NCBI GenBank assembly: GCA_005223375.1
Contig: RXOD01003981.1
Location: forward strand, 1-33,572
Direction of reading: 5' to 3'
Origin: Amoebophrya sp. AT5.2
Lineage: Eukaryota > Sar > Dinophyceae > Syndiniales > Amoebophryaceae
DNA length: 33,572 nt
Shown: in pieces, positions 9,316 through 19,736 of the stretch
Layout: each line of letters opens with the position of its first letter
Numbering within the stretch: position 1 is the stretch's first letter
Translations under genes and position numbers: made by a program
The notes under the pieces: model-generated
What the model was told of the DNA's origin: nothing
Database searches by the model: none
Seen by the model: only the letters and a program-made list of their open reading frames with translations

Positions 9316-12300
9316 CTAGGAAGTCGCCCTGATTTTTCGTTCGTAGTTGAGCTGATTGAGCGCCTTCCTCGCGATTCGTTTTTCTTCAAACTCGCGCGCG
9401 CTCTCTTCCGCCATTTCTTTTCGGCGGCTGATTTCCTCCTGGCGGTACTGGATGCGTTTCACGCGGAAGTCTCGGATCGCCATCGACTTCAGCCGATCCA
9501 TTCGCGCCGGGATCTCCACGTCCGGCACTGCGTAGATGTTGTGCGACAGCGCCATGGTTTTGAACCTTCGTTCCTCCGGCAGGTAGCTCGCGATGGTCTC
9601 GTGGCTGATCGGCTGCGTCACGTGCGCCGTTTCGGGGTACTGCGTGCGCTGGTATCTGCCCGGCGGCAGCGTCGTGTAAAGCTCGGACTTCTTCGGCTTC
9701 CATCGATCCGTCCGCGCCTTGATCACCTGCGTGATGGAGCCGTACTTCTGCCCGGCGAACATGCCCCGCCCGCGCGGCAGCGGTTTGATCCGCCAGTCGC
9801 CGGCGCGCGACTCCACGTCGTCGGCCTCCATCATGTCCTCCAGCGCCTCGTACGGGCCGAGGTCCGGTGGCGACATCACGTTCCCTCCCTCGGACGCGGC
9901 CTTCACCGGGGAAGACACCGCGGGAGGCGTGCGGCTGCTCGGAACATCGTCCTGCTGCTGGTAGTCCGCGGAGGCCTCGTCCATTGCGTCCGCTCCGTCT
10001 GCCTGCTGCTGCGCGGCTGCGGCGCTCGACGACGTGGCGCCGCCCTCTTGAAACTGCGGTGACTGAGGCACCCCGGGCGCGGATTCTGCTAGTTCGAACT
10101 CCTCGGGGAGCGGCGGCAGCACCTGTTGGAGGCCGTCGCCGCGGTAGGCGGCCTCCGCCCGCTCGCGCTCCACTACTGGACCCACTTTCACCGGCGCAGT
10201 CCCGTCGAAAGCGACCATTGAAATCGGCCGCTGCATGTTGTCCAGCAAACTGCCCTGAAACGTCGCAAACCTGTAGTTGTTATGTTACGCCGATTTTCGA
10301 TTTTCAGCTCGATTTCCAAGAACTTTATTATGCAAGAAGAAGAAACTTCTGTTTTTCTTTGGTTAACAAGAAGTACCTCCTCGAGAACTGACCGATGTCG
10401 ACGCTGCCGCGGTCGGCCGTGTCGAGTTCTGAGAACACCGCGTGAACGTCCTCCGGGGTGTACGCAATTTTGAACTGCTGGAAGGACTTTTCCAGATCGT
10501 TCAATGTTATGTAGCAGTCGCCGTCGTGGTCGAGCCGCTTAAAGGCCTTGTAGTTCCGCAGTTTCCCACTGGCACCATTCTCAACCTTCTCCAGCCCGTC
10601 CGTAATCAGCTCCATAACGAACCGCGCCTGCCGATTAGGAAGGAAACGTCAACTTACGACAAAAAGGGAATAAGTAGTATTTTCCTGATGTCATCACCCA
10701 TCATGATGTCTCGTCGGACTATGAAGTATACATCGGTACCTGCCAGTAGTTTCTGTACGCCGGCATTGGATTCTCGATGTCTTCCTGGTATTTTCCCGCC
10801 ATTCCTTCTTCTTCTCTTTCTCGTCTTCTGTCTTGCGTGGACGACGCGGACGTCCTCGCCTGGCCGACGTCCTGGTTCTCGAGCCTTTTCCGTTCCTCGT
10901 CGCTCATAAACGAATCCCGGGGCCGCTGCCGCATGGGCCGCAACTGCCGAAGCGCGCGGTTGAGGCCGTCTCGGCTGTCGTCGAACTGCGCCAGGAGATC
11001 CTCGTTCTGCTTCTCCACCATGTTCCACGCACGCGTCGGCGCTACCAAGTCCACGTTATTACCGAACTCGCACCCGATCTGGTACAGGGGACGAGGAGCA
11101 CGATAATTTTTGCATGAAGACATGAGGTCTAAATATGAAATGAATCTCACTCTGCTTGATGTGCTGCGCAATGAATTTCAAATGCAAATCCCCCTGGCAA
11201 CATGCTTTGCCACTTAGAAGTACCCATGCTTCGATATCCGCGGGCTGGCAGCTGATGTGCGCGGCCTTTTTGCTTCGGCCCTTCGGCTCCAGAACTGATG
11301 GGCCGTACACTGCTCGCGCCAGCTCCGCCACGTGCTCCGGGTCCCGCACGCGCTCGATTTCTGGTGGCTCCACGCGCGGCGATTCGTAGCCCTCCGGCAG
11401 CTTGCCACCTGAAAAAATTTTTACGATGAATCAGTTGTTGTACCGTAGGAGATCATTTTGGGTTTGCTCGATTTGGCAGAGAGAAAACTTGACCACCATC
11501 AGCATCACGCAGTCAATCAATCTCGGTCTCAGAGCACGCGACGAATTAAAATCCCTCGCATCGATCCGCACCTGGCCGCACATAGGGCCGCTGGCTTCCC
11601 GGCGCCTCGATTTCGTTGAAGAGCATGTCGATCATGCCTTGCCTTGGGATCTGCTCGTACCCGTTGCACAGGTACTTGAACCGGTCCTTCGAGATGTTGT
11701 GGTAGATCGCCCTCCTCGCCGCGTACGCCTTCGTGCGAATGGCTTCGTTGTAGTTCACCGTCTGCATGGCGACTTCGGAGGGCATGTTGGCCAAATTTCG
11801 CTCTTTCATCACCAGCTTGTCGGCAACGATCTGGATCTGGGTCTTCGCGTCCATAGTGGGCCGGTTCAGATCCAGATCCGGAATCGTCCCACCAGTCAGC
11901 GCCGCAGTGCGCTGCACCAAATCGTAGTGCCGCTTCTTACCCTGGAATGAATTTTACTTCTCATTTTTTTCTTCATTTGTCCATGAGAAAAGCAACTGGT
12001 TCTTGCTGGACACAGATTGCAGAAGGACATGCAACAACGAACAGTACCTGATAGTACACCGGCGTCATGGGCCTCATGCTCATCACGTAGTCGGTGAGCT
12101 GTTTCATGAATAACGTCCAGTCAATCTTCTCCTTGAACGGATTTGGTGGTCTTCTCGCCGCCTGGATCTTCTCCCGGCGCTTTTCCTGCCGCTTGTCCTT
12201 TGCTGCCTGCTCCTTCTTGTCCAGCGCCTTGGTTTGTTTCGTGAACACCATCTCGAGGCGTTCCTCAGCAGCCACCGGCTCCGGGCGGGGCCGACTAGGC

Positions 12301-14579
12301 GACGACGGCCCAGCGGGCGCGCTGCCAGTCTCCACGACGGCGGCCGCCTTGCCGGGCGACGAACCTGTCCAGTGAAAACAGTGGTCGAGGTCGTCGTGGC
12401 ATCAACACCATTACCATTTATTGTGATACTAGCATGGATCGTAGGAAGTTGTGATAGAGGGAACCCAAATGACATCAAGCGTGCAGTGAACACCACTACC
12501 TCCTGTCCCCGCCCCGCCCTCGCCGCCCCTGTCTACTCCGGGCGAGTGTTTTTCCACCACCGCGCTCATCGTGCTGGGGTCCATGTTTCCGGTGTTTCCC
12601 GATATCGGGAATTGTGCCGCCCACAGGAAGTCGATCGCCTGGTCGCTGAGGTGGTTGCAGGCGGTGCCGATGGCGTTCGAGAACTGCTCCTTGTTGATGA
12701 AGTAGTTTCTCCCCGCATCGACGTCGCAGAAGGCTTTGCCCAAGTAGGGACCGCGCTCCACTAATATGTCCAGAATGTTCTGCGTGATCGCCTGCGTGTG
12801 CCGCTCCACGGCGTCCTCCGCGCCTCGCCCAACCTCGATCAGCGGCGAGTAGACCTGGTTTTGTTGTTTCGCAAATGGGTCGATGAGATGGAATGCACAG
12901 CTTCATTCCCGATTGATTCCAATGGGTTCGTCCGTTCGTCCGATCGAGATGATCTAATTCTAAGTGGCAGTGAAAACTAGAAGTGCTGGAGCACACGGAG
13001 ACGGCCACGTCAATATAGTAGCTGTACCAGGTCCGAGAATTCTTCGAAGGTGATGGCGCCCTTCTCTGTTCTGTCGACCGCTTGAATCAGCAGTTCGCAC
13101 TCTCGCATGTCGGTTTTTATGCCCATTTTGTCCAACACCGAATGGAAATCCTTCGGAAGCAAAAAACCCGGCTTCACGTTGGCAAACGCACGGAAAACCT
13201 TGTTCAATCCTGGACGGCCGCCATACCTGTAGTACAGTACAAGTCGGTTTGTAGTGGTGGATCATCATCATTTATCGTACCAAAAAGAAAAACACCTCTT
13301 CAGACAACGGCAAAATACTTCTGTCGCAGCACACCGCGGAGGCGCTCCACCCGGGATTTCATTTCTGCGTTTGTTCTCCCTGGCATGTAATACGCGAAAT
13401 CTGGCAGATACACCGGCCGCACCTGCGCGTCGTTGCCCGGCTCTAGCCTGGCAAGCAGATCAATCGTTTTTTCGTTTCGATGAACCAATATCGATTAGGC
13501 CACGCTACACTTCTTCTATCCGCTCCGGGAGCAAGGATCCATCAATTCTTTCCGCTTCAACATACTTTGTTTTATTTCTACCTTTTCACGGTGTCCACGA
13601 GTTCTCGTCTCGGGTAGTATTCTTCCAGCCGGTTTAGGTCCCGTTTTTCGGCTTCTTCGTTCTCGGCGTCTGCCTCTTGCTGCGTGCGCGTGGCCCGGAA
13701 CAAGTAGTCCTGGCCCTTGCGCCGCTTGAGGTAGTGACTGTCGAGGGAGTTCCACGTTACGTCCCCAATCGACTTTATTTTCGGCTGGATCTCGATGCTG
13801 AGCGGCTCCCACCAGCTCCGTGCATTCCAGCGAGGTAACGACTGCACCGTGCCCGGGAGCACGTGGTGCCCAGCCTGAGTGGCATTGGATTTATGATAGG
13901 TCGTTGCTTGGACTACACCTATGCGAGGTGTACAATTGAAAGCGGGCGCTGTCCTGAAAGAACAAGCCACTCATCTTCACAGATTCTTGATACAGATTGA
14001 TAAAAGCTCGGGATTGAACAGGATCGAATGTCAAGCAAGTACCTCCAGCGACGGCAACACTTTTTGCGCCTTGTCATGCGGCAGTTTCGCCGGCACTGCT
14101 TTCATCGATTCCACGCGTGGCGCTACTATCTTTGACGGAAGGCTTGCCGTCGCGCCCAGCAGCTCCTGCCCCAGGAGCTGGCTTCCGGCCCCGCCCGGGA
14201 GCGTCCCCGCCAGCGAGGTCCCTCTCCCGTTTTCAGCACCTGCGGCTCCCGTTTTGTTCAGCATTTCCTGTTCTTGTTTTTTCGCGACTTTTTCCTTCAC
14301 GAACTCCCGCGTTTGGTTGAACAGGTCCACCTGCGTGTCCTCGAGCGTCTCGCCCTTCCGGTACTGGGCCCCGGGCAGCGTGTGCTCGAAATCCGTGTTC
14401 GCGTTGGACGTAAGTTGCATTAGCGGCACGTTCCTCGACAGCTTGTAGGTGTACTCGCGGGGAAGCGTGGACCGCATGGTGGAGTCGAAATCCGTCGGCA
14501 CGCCCTTGATCGGCTTCCAGTTCGTCTCCCGGTTGGACGCACCGGTGTGGTGCGTCCGGTCCTTCCGAGCGATCGGCAT
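9316..14579 (-). CDS. EF-hand multidomain protein, 11 exons, 1309 residues, possibly axonemal
   Basis: Exons: 14579-14043, 13874-13582, 13447-13319, 13226-13028, 12854-12500, 12364-12048, 11941-11572, 11408-11224, 11078-10740, 10627-10377, 10270-9316. All ten junctions keep frame and sum to 3930 nt. EF-hand-like pairs occur at residues ~325-386 (loop DRTEKGAITFEE), ~430-500 (DVDAGRNYFINKEQF), and ~935-990. The last pair includes a canonical loop D-H-D-G-D-C-Y-I-T-L-N-D (941-952), the most likely calcium site. Between them are basic helical, coiled-coil-like stretches. The N-terminus (MPIARKDRTHHTGASNRETN) and C-terminus (RRKEMAEESAREFEEKR) are charged. There is no leader or membrane span. Size, spaced EF-hand pairs and Arg/Tyr/Pro-rich linkers resemble EFCAB6/CFAP-type ciliary proteins, but this is inference and no orthologue is claimed. 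Confidence 0.85.
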
Positions 14580-15671
14580 GGCGGTGGGGTGGGGGTTGCC
14601 GAAGTCTGGACGAGTTAGGATTCAACCTTCCACTTCGGGGCGCCGAACGCACGTAACACCGGCAGGGTAACAGCAGGCAGCTTCAGGCAGCGTCACTGGC
14701 CGCTGTTTCGCCGCACGGATGGGGGGCGCCTAGCGCCTGACCAAGGCTTAGGCCTCTCCGCTGCTGGAGATACACGCGTGCAAGGCCCAATTGTTTGCTT
14801 CCCGTAGCCGTTCTTTCGCCAAAAAAGAGCTATGAGTTTGTTACCGCAGTTGTGGCTTCCTTAACCGAAATAGTGGGCAGCCTCTGAGCAACATCCATGG
14901 GCTCATCCTCGAATGCATGACGTACTAGAAAGCAAGACGTGGTGACAGAATCTGCAAATCAAATCAAACTGAACCCTCTGGAGCAGGAGCTCTGTCGCAG
15001 ATTGCTAGCCTACGAAGTACAGTAGTAGCCAGCAGCTGACGTGAAAAATCAGCGCGAACGGATCACAACGAACGAAGGAGCATCTCGTGCAGTAAGTATC
15101 TCTTTCTTCCCTCCCCCTCTGGAATCAAAAGATCTCGTCCCCTCCGTGGACTCAATCCCGACAATCGAACTTCTCGATACTCCGCCTTCGCGCGAGTCAC
15201 GAAACGAACGAGAACGTACCTCCACGACAATCCTCCTCAATTCGACACCGACCACGGCTTAACTTTCGCCGAGTACTTAATTACGTACTAGATGTACCTC
15301 CGACCACGTGCGGCGGTTGCTGATTGCACCGAGCTCCTTACCGACCTCCGACGAACGCCGGGCGCACGTGAATGATGCAAATGCAGCCGCTCAAAGGCAT
15401 ACTGAAAGAATAGAATACGCAAACGAACGTTCGGGACCGGGTCCGGGTAGGTGCTGAGACCTAGGCACAACTTCGCAAGAGAACAAACAAACATGCGAAG
15501 GAACTTCTTCTACAGCACACAGCTAAAATTGCTGGCACCCTCAAGCCCCAGTTCCGACGACAGGAACCAATCTATCATGACCGAGGTATCGTCGTGATGG
15601 AAAAAAGTACTTTGCTACCGGTTTCGGGATCCGGCTCCTCCGGGTCGAAACAAAGAATTGCCCCTCATCGC
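14580..15671. other. Intergenic spacer, no gene supported
   Basis: About 1.1 kb upstream of the EF-hand gene and downstream of the thioredoxin-fold gene. It holds only short chance frames on either strand (e.g. 73 codons at 15041-15262) and short palindromes such as GGCGCCTAGCGCC near 14725. A CCGTAGCC octamer at ~14805 resembles the start of the dinoflagellate spliced leader but does not continue. Confidence 0.5.
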
Positions 15672-16649
15672 TTACTTTTGCTCTTCCTTCTGTTTTTCTG
15701 ATGCGGCGGACGTCTCGCGCTTGTCGTAAAATGCCGCAGCGAGGTGCAAGATGAATTCCGAGTTTTTCGTCCTATCGGCATTCGGAGAATTCAGCGCCTT
15801 TTTCTGGCTTTGTGCGATCCACTGCGCGACACGCGACTCCCGAAATTCGCTCGACTGTAGCACCTCCAACTCCTTTCCCGGGTGCGACGCCAGGATCGCC
15901 AGCAGCCGCTCCGGGTTGTCGTCTATCGACTTCTGCTTCTCCGAATTCGTAGTAGTTGGTCGCGATTCGGCTACACCAGTGCTTCTCGTCCTCGAACCTC
16001 CCGCCCTGCCTTCAGCGTGGTCCTTGCTTGAGTGCTCATCTGAGACCGCAGCTACTCCTCCCGAGACTGAGGATTTCCTGCTGCTCTCGGAGCTGCGCAC
16101 GAAGTTGGTCAGTTCTGCCAAGACTTCTTCGTCCGAGCTGCGCTTCTCCAAGTAGTCTCCCAGCGTGTCCATCGGGAATTTCGCTACCTCGGCCCCCGAA
16201 ACGTGGAAAACCGCAGGTATCTCGAAGTGCTGGAAGGGGGGTTTCGCTGCGTACGCGTCGTCCGAGATGGCGGCGAAGCGCAAACTGCCAACTCCACCTG
16301 TGGCCCCTCGCAGTTGGTTCCATATGTGGCGAAAGTAGCGGCAGTCTGGGCAGCTGTGCGAGTAGAACAGGACCAGGTACGACGAGGCGTGGGGAGAGTG
16401 CTCGGTCTCGAAAAGGGAAAGACTGACGTCAGCCACATCCTTCACAAAGAGGTCGGTGTCGTACCACGTCGCACCGTAATTTCGTGGAGGCAGAGTTTTG
16501 CCGTCCCTCCACCGCAGCAAAGCACGCGCGGCGATGCACTCGGGGACCAAACCCCCCTGTACGGCAAACCACGCGGCGACAAGCGCCTCGCAGAAACCCC
16601 GAAAAAAAAAAAAAAAACCCCGTCCGCGAAGGCGTAGCTGCGTCACCAT
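15672..16649 (-). CDS. Thioredoxin-fold protein with CPDC motif, predicted secretory
   Basis: A 325-residue single open frame from ATG 16649. A hydrophobic N-terminus (GFFFFFRGFCEALVAAWFAV) is a likely signal anchor or signal peptide. Residues ~67-165 fit a thioredoxin fold. The active-site strand is YLVLFYSHSCPDC, with CPDC at 100-103 followed by helix RYFRHIWNQL. LRFAAISDDA then IPAVFHVSG gives the cis-Pro (Ile-Pro) loop. The arrangement is close to the first domain of QSOX or PDI-like proteins, but no Erv/ALR domain follows. The C-terminal half is a Ser/Glu/Lys-rich low-complexity tail with no Cys. It may oxidise or reduce disulfides in the secretory path; the substrate is unknown. A 15-base T run at 16604-16618 encodes the five Phe, so the start depends on that homopolymer being correct. 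Confidence 0.75.
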   Translation of the reverse strand: MVTQLRLRGRGFFFFFRGFCEALVAAWFAVQGGLVPECIAARALLRWRDGKTLPPRNYGATWYDTDLFVKDVADVSLSLFETEHSPHASSYLVLFYSHSCPDCRYFRHIWNQLRGATGGVGSLRFAAISDDAYAAKPPFQHFEIPAVFHVSGAEVAKFPMDTLGDYLEKRSSDEEVLAELTNFVRSSESSRKSSVSGGVAAVSDEHSSKDHAEGRAGGSRTRSTGVAESRPTTTNSEKQKSIDDNPERLLAILASHPGKELEVLQSSEFRESRVAQWIAQSQKKALNSPNADRTKNSEFILHLAAAFYDKRETSAASEKQKEEQK

Positions 16650-17262
16650 CCTTCCTTTGTGGCGAAACAGATTACATTGGTGTGGAGCTAAACTACGATC
16701 AGCTTCAGAAGAAAACTACTCGGCTAGTACTCTCTCACGAACTACGAATACTAACTTACTGTCCTGCGTGCTCCTGCGCCTCTACATGATTATATGTACG
16801 AAGATCGGCGCCACCATCCGTGTCGATTTACGCCTCCTCTCAAAGGCATCACTGTCTCTCTCTTAGACGAGTCCACTAAAGGCTTGGGTTGAAGCAGCAA
16901 ATGATATCAGGACGTCCACACGATCACGACAGACCTTGCAACAGCTTGCCAATTTCCAGCTATGTTCAGGAAACGAGCGGTCCACATCGAGGAACGCAAG
17001 CGACCCTTAGTTTCTGCACCACCTTGCTTGTTGCTGCTGCGATGCTGCTCCATATTCACGCTCGTGATTGTCGGCAGGTGCACGTCGTTCTTGCCACGAA
17101 AAATTATACACTTCTCCAGTGCAAGCTCACAGCAGTGATAGTCGACGCCCGTTACGCGCGCGCACACAACGTGCGACCTCGAAAGTCGATGGATAAAAGC
17201 ATGTCAGCGCATCTTCTTCTGCTAGCCTCCATACCGATCTTCTGCTACGCAAAGGCGACTTA
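16650..17262. other. Intergenic spacer, no feature seen
   Basis: 613 bp between the membrane glycoprotein stop and the thioredoxin-fold gene. Open frames here are short and show no domain; I see no repeat. Confidence 0.45.
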
Positions 17263-18306
17263 CTACAGGATCGCTTCAGCCACGATTTCTTTTTGTGCGT
17301 CCTTCTTTTCTTTTTTCTGTTTTTTCTCTGTCTTCTTCCGGCGTGTCCTGTCCACGACGTCCTCGTCGTCGGTGTAAAGCTCTTCGTCCACATTCACCGG
17401 ACCGGTGTAGGTTGTTGAATGTTGTATCACTTGAGCATCCGACGCTGGTTGTCTACACAGGCATAGCAAAATGCAGCCGAGCACGAGCAGCCCCAACAGA
17501 ACCCCCCCGATAATCAGAAGTGACTGGATGATCGTTTTTAGATTCATGCCCTCCTCCTCAGTCGCGGGGGTAGTTGTTCCGCCCCCGCCCCCCGCGTCGG
17601 TCGCGTTGCAACTGCAAGATGAATTGCTGCCATTGCTGCCATTGCTGCTGTTGGAAGTGCACGTGCAGTTTTCCGTCGTATTACTTGAAGAATTATTGCC
17701 GGACCACGTTCGCTGGATCTCCGAGCCGACTCCGCTGAAACGACGCACATTCATCCGCGGGTCCACAAAAGGGGGCTGCTTCGCCGCGACCAGCAAAGTC
17801 TCCTGTCTTTGCTGGCCGCGGCGAAGCAGCTCCCTCTCGACGTCCGCTCCCAGGCGCTCCGGCCTGCCATCGACGTCACGTCCTGTTGTCCTTGTCCTGC
17901 TATCGTCGCGTCCTGTTGTCCTCGTCCTCCTGCTATGATCTCTATTACCAACACCTCGACCATCTTTATCGTCATCTCCGCCTCGTGGCACGTAGCTCTC
18001 AGCTGTTTCCTCCGCACCTCCGCCACTTTCACCTGCCGCGTGGTCTAGCTCCAGCACGATTTTACCGCCGGTGAAGTCCGCGAATGCCGGTCCTGCTCCA
18101 GGACGTGATGGTGACGTCTGCCTTCTCTGTGGTCGACCTGATCTTGCGGATGCCGTCGGAAAGAGTGGCGGAAAGAGTGGCGTCGGCACCTCCGACGGAG
18201 CGCAAAGATGAAGCAGGCACACGAGGCGGAACAGCCCCTGCGCCACGGGCCGGGACACACAGCGAGATTTTGAAAAACCCCGCCATACTAGGCTCATGCT
18301 CGTCAT
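17263..18306 (-). CDS. Type-I single-pass membrane glycoprotein, unknown family
   Basis: A 347-residue protein. ATG 18306 (MTSMSLVWRGF) is chosen because the frame upstream lacks an ATG. Residues ~20-38 (VAQGLFRLVCLLHLCA) form a signal peptide. A charged ectodomain follows, with two RTRTTGRD repeats. Then comes an Asn/Ser/Cys-rich block (NNSSSNTTENCTCTSNSSNG, continuing with NGSNSSCSCNAT) holding about nine N-glycosylation sequons and five Cys. A Gly5/Thr linker leads into one clear transmembrane segment (IIQSLLIIGGVLLGLLVLGC) ending in ILLCLC. The cytoplasmic tail carries acidic DEELYTDDEDVVD, then a very basic RRKKTEKKQKKEKK. This layout suggests a surface receptor or adhesion protein, but no domain is recognised. 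A strong inverted repeat lies inside the coding sequence (see findings). Confidence 0.75.
   Translation of the reverse strand: MTSMSLVWRGFSKSRCVSRPVAQGLFRLVCLLHLCAPSEVPTPLFPPLFPTASARSGRPQRRQTSPSRPGAGPAFADFTGGKIVLELDHAAGESGGGAEETAESYVPRGGDDDKDGRGVGNRDHSRRTRTTGRDDSRTRTTGRDVDGRPERLGADVERELLRRGQQRQETLLVAAKQPPFVDPRMNVRRFSGVGSEIQRTWSGNNSSSNTTENCTCTSNSSNGSNGSNSSCSCNATDAGGGGGTTTPATEEEGMNLKTIIQSLLIIGGVLLGLLVLGCILLCLCRQPASDAQVIQHSTTYTGPVNVDEELYTDDEDVVDRTRRKKTEKKQKKEKKDAQKEIVAEAIL
17771..17834. repeat. Inverted repeat (hairpin) inside coding sequence
   Basis: Arms 17775-17798 and 17807-17830 pair at 23 of 24 positions around an 8-base loop. The stem extends to 28 pairs with a G-T wobble (17771-17834). 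The left arm begins GCTGCTTCGCCGCG and the right arm ends CGCGGCGAAGCAGC. On the coding strand it specifies ELLRRGQQRQ then TLLVAAKQPP. Confidence 0.85.
17879..17937. repeat. Direct repeat, two ~27-bp units, in coding sequence
   Basis: Two units, 17879-17905 and 17911-17937 (30-bp period after the 3-4 base gap), both begin CGTCCTGTTGTCC. They encode the two RTRTTGRD repeats of the membrane glycoprotein. Confidence 0.6.
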
Positions 18307-18746
18307 CTTGAGTTCACCATCGTCGAATACGCGGTACCAGAGTTTGTTCTTTTGCACGACCCGCCACTAGACTGGTCACAACCTCACCCTCGCGAAGGCA
18401 ATGCTATTGCTACTCGTAGCCTCGCTGCTGCTTCTTTTACAGTAGATATACTTACTTTCGTCGAACGCAAGAAAATCGACCGGACCATCGCTCGACACTC
18501 CAGCAGGACGGAAAACTGCGCGACCACGAATTCGAATTACGAGATCGAAGAGTCACACGAATTCGAATTACGAGGCTCATATCGGAGAGAATCAATCTTA
18601 CACGACGCGCTCCTCACGACTCCCGACAGAAGCGCGGCACAGAACCGCAAACAAAAAAAAAAAAAAAAATATTATACCACGAAGCAATATTTCATTTGTC
18701 GCGCGTGCGCCGCTTACAACGACAACCGCCGTCGAGCGTAGCTTCA
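18307..18746. other. Intergenic spacer with a 19-bp direct repeat and an A tract
   Basis: 440 bp. The 19-mer CACGAATTCGAATTACGAG occurs exactly twice, at 18525-18543 and 18556-18574 (31-bp period), each containing overlapping EcoRI-like GAATTC and TTCGAA palindromes. An A tract of about 17 bases lies near 18653-18669. The spacer lies upstream of the glycoprotein start and could hold its promoter; this is not shown. Confidence 0.55.
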
Positions 18747-19736
18747 CTACTTCGTGCATGCTCGTCTTTCTGTACAAGTAGCTACTTTTTCGTTTGCGTC
18801 AACATTCGGTAGTGCTGGAGCGTCTCTCTTTATTCGAGAAGTGGTTCCTTCGGATTCGGTTCCCTCAGTGTCCGCAGCCGCAGGAACAAACGCGCCAGAA
18901 TTATGATCATGGCCATCACCTGAAGAACCACGCGCGCAGGCACCAGCTGCTCCTCCTTCGCCCCCTAGTGCGTACAGTTTGAGTCCGTCCACGTCCTTCA
19001 CTAGCTCCCGTTCGAATCCCGGCAGGGGGAACTCATTGCTCACCACGTACCGCGGGTTTTCGTCGCGCACAAACCTGGCTACCCGCTCCATCACGGAATC
19101 CCCCGGGCGCCCGTACACCGTAATCACGTCATACTTCTCAGCTTCATCTACATTCCCCTGCTGCCTCTTCTTTTTTGTATTCCAAATGTTCCCCAACCGG
19201 AGCTCGCAGCGGCTGCGTTCCTCCGCACTTAACGCGAACCTCCGCCTTAAAACGCTGTAGAACCAGAGGTAGGGGTTAATCTCGTACCCCACAGCTCGGT
19301 ACCCACGCCGCGCCGCCTCGAGGACGATACGCCCGTCCCCAGAGCCGAAGTCAAGCAGCCGGGGAGACGAAGACGAGCTCGAGCCCAAAGGGACGTCGAG
19401 GACCCGGTTGAACAGCGCGTCCACAGCTCTCTCAGTTGTCGGCAAGTACGGCGCACCGAGGAAGCGCTTCCACTTCGGGAGGAGGAACGGAACCTTGATG
19501 GCGTTGAGCACGACCAGGCCGCAGACGCCAGCATACAGCATGCCCCACGCCTTCTCCTCGCGCACGGAAAGTACGTCGTACCCGAAAGCGCGAAGCGTTT
19601 TCCGCGCCGTGGTGCTTTCCGGAGGCGGGCCGCGGTTCTCGGGAGATGCCGAATTTTCCGCGAGAGGCGGGCTTTTCTCCTGCTTCCGCTCGCCCGGCGG
19701 CGCACGCCGCACTTCATCGCAGGCGGGAGTTGCCAT
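18747..19736 (-). CDS. ATPSCKMT: FAM173-type protein-lysine N-methyltransferase (ATPSCKMT/ANTKMT-like)
   Basis: A 329-residue single-exon enzyme starting at ATG 19736. Residues 65-87 (GMLYAGVCGLVVLNAIKVPF) are a membrane anchor. PYLPTTERAVDALFNRVL matches the 'PY-x-PT' block that precedes the core. SAM-binding motif I is LLDFGSGDGRIVLEAARRGY (128-147), then AVGYEINPYLWFYSVLRRR. The post-motif region LGNIWNTK replaces the family's 'DLWK' block, then VITVYG and SNEFPLPGF correspond to 'VSxRFPLPxW'. Animal relatives methylate lysines of ATP synthase subunit c or the adenine nucleotide translocase in mitochondria. The N-terminal 60 residues are low-complexity and not obviously a mitochondrial presequence. 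Family assignment is firm; the substrate is inferred from relatives. Confidence 0.85.
   Translation of the reverse strand: MATPACDEVRRAPPGERKQEKSPPLAENSASPENRGPPPESTTARKTLRAFGYDVLSVREEKAWGMLYAGVCGLVVLNAIKVPFLLPKWKRFLGAPYLPTTERAVDALFNRVLDVPLGSSSSSSPRLLDFGSGDGRIVLEAARRGYRAVGYEINPYLWFYSVLRRRFALSAEERSRCELRLGNIWNTKKKRQQGNVDEAEKYDVITVYGRPGDSVMERVARFVRDENPRYVVSNEFPLPGFERELVKDVDGLKLYALGGEGGAAGACARGSSGDGHDHNSGAFVPAAADTEGTESEGTTSRIKRDAPALPNVDANEKVATCTERRACTK

Noticed and set aside
14800..14830. CCGTAGCC, like the start of the dinoflagellate spliced leader
   Set aside because: Only about eight bases match, on the strand opposite to the genes, and the conserved remainder is absent.
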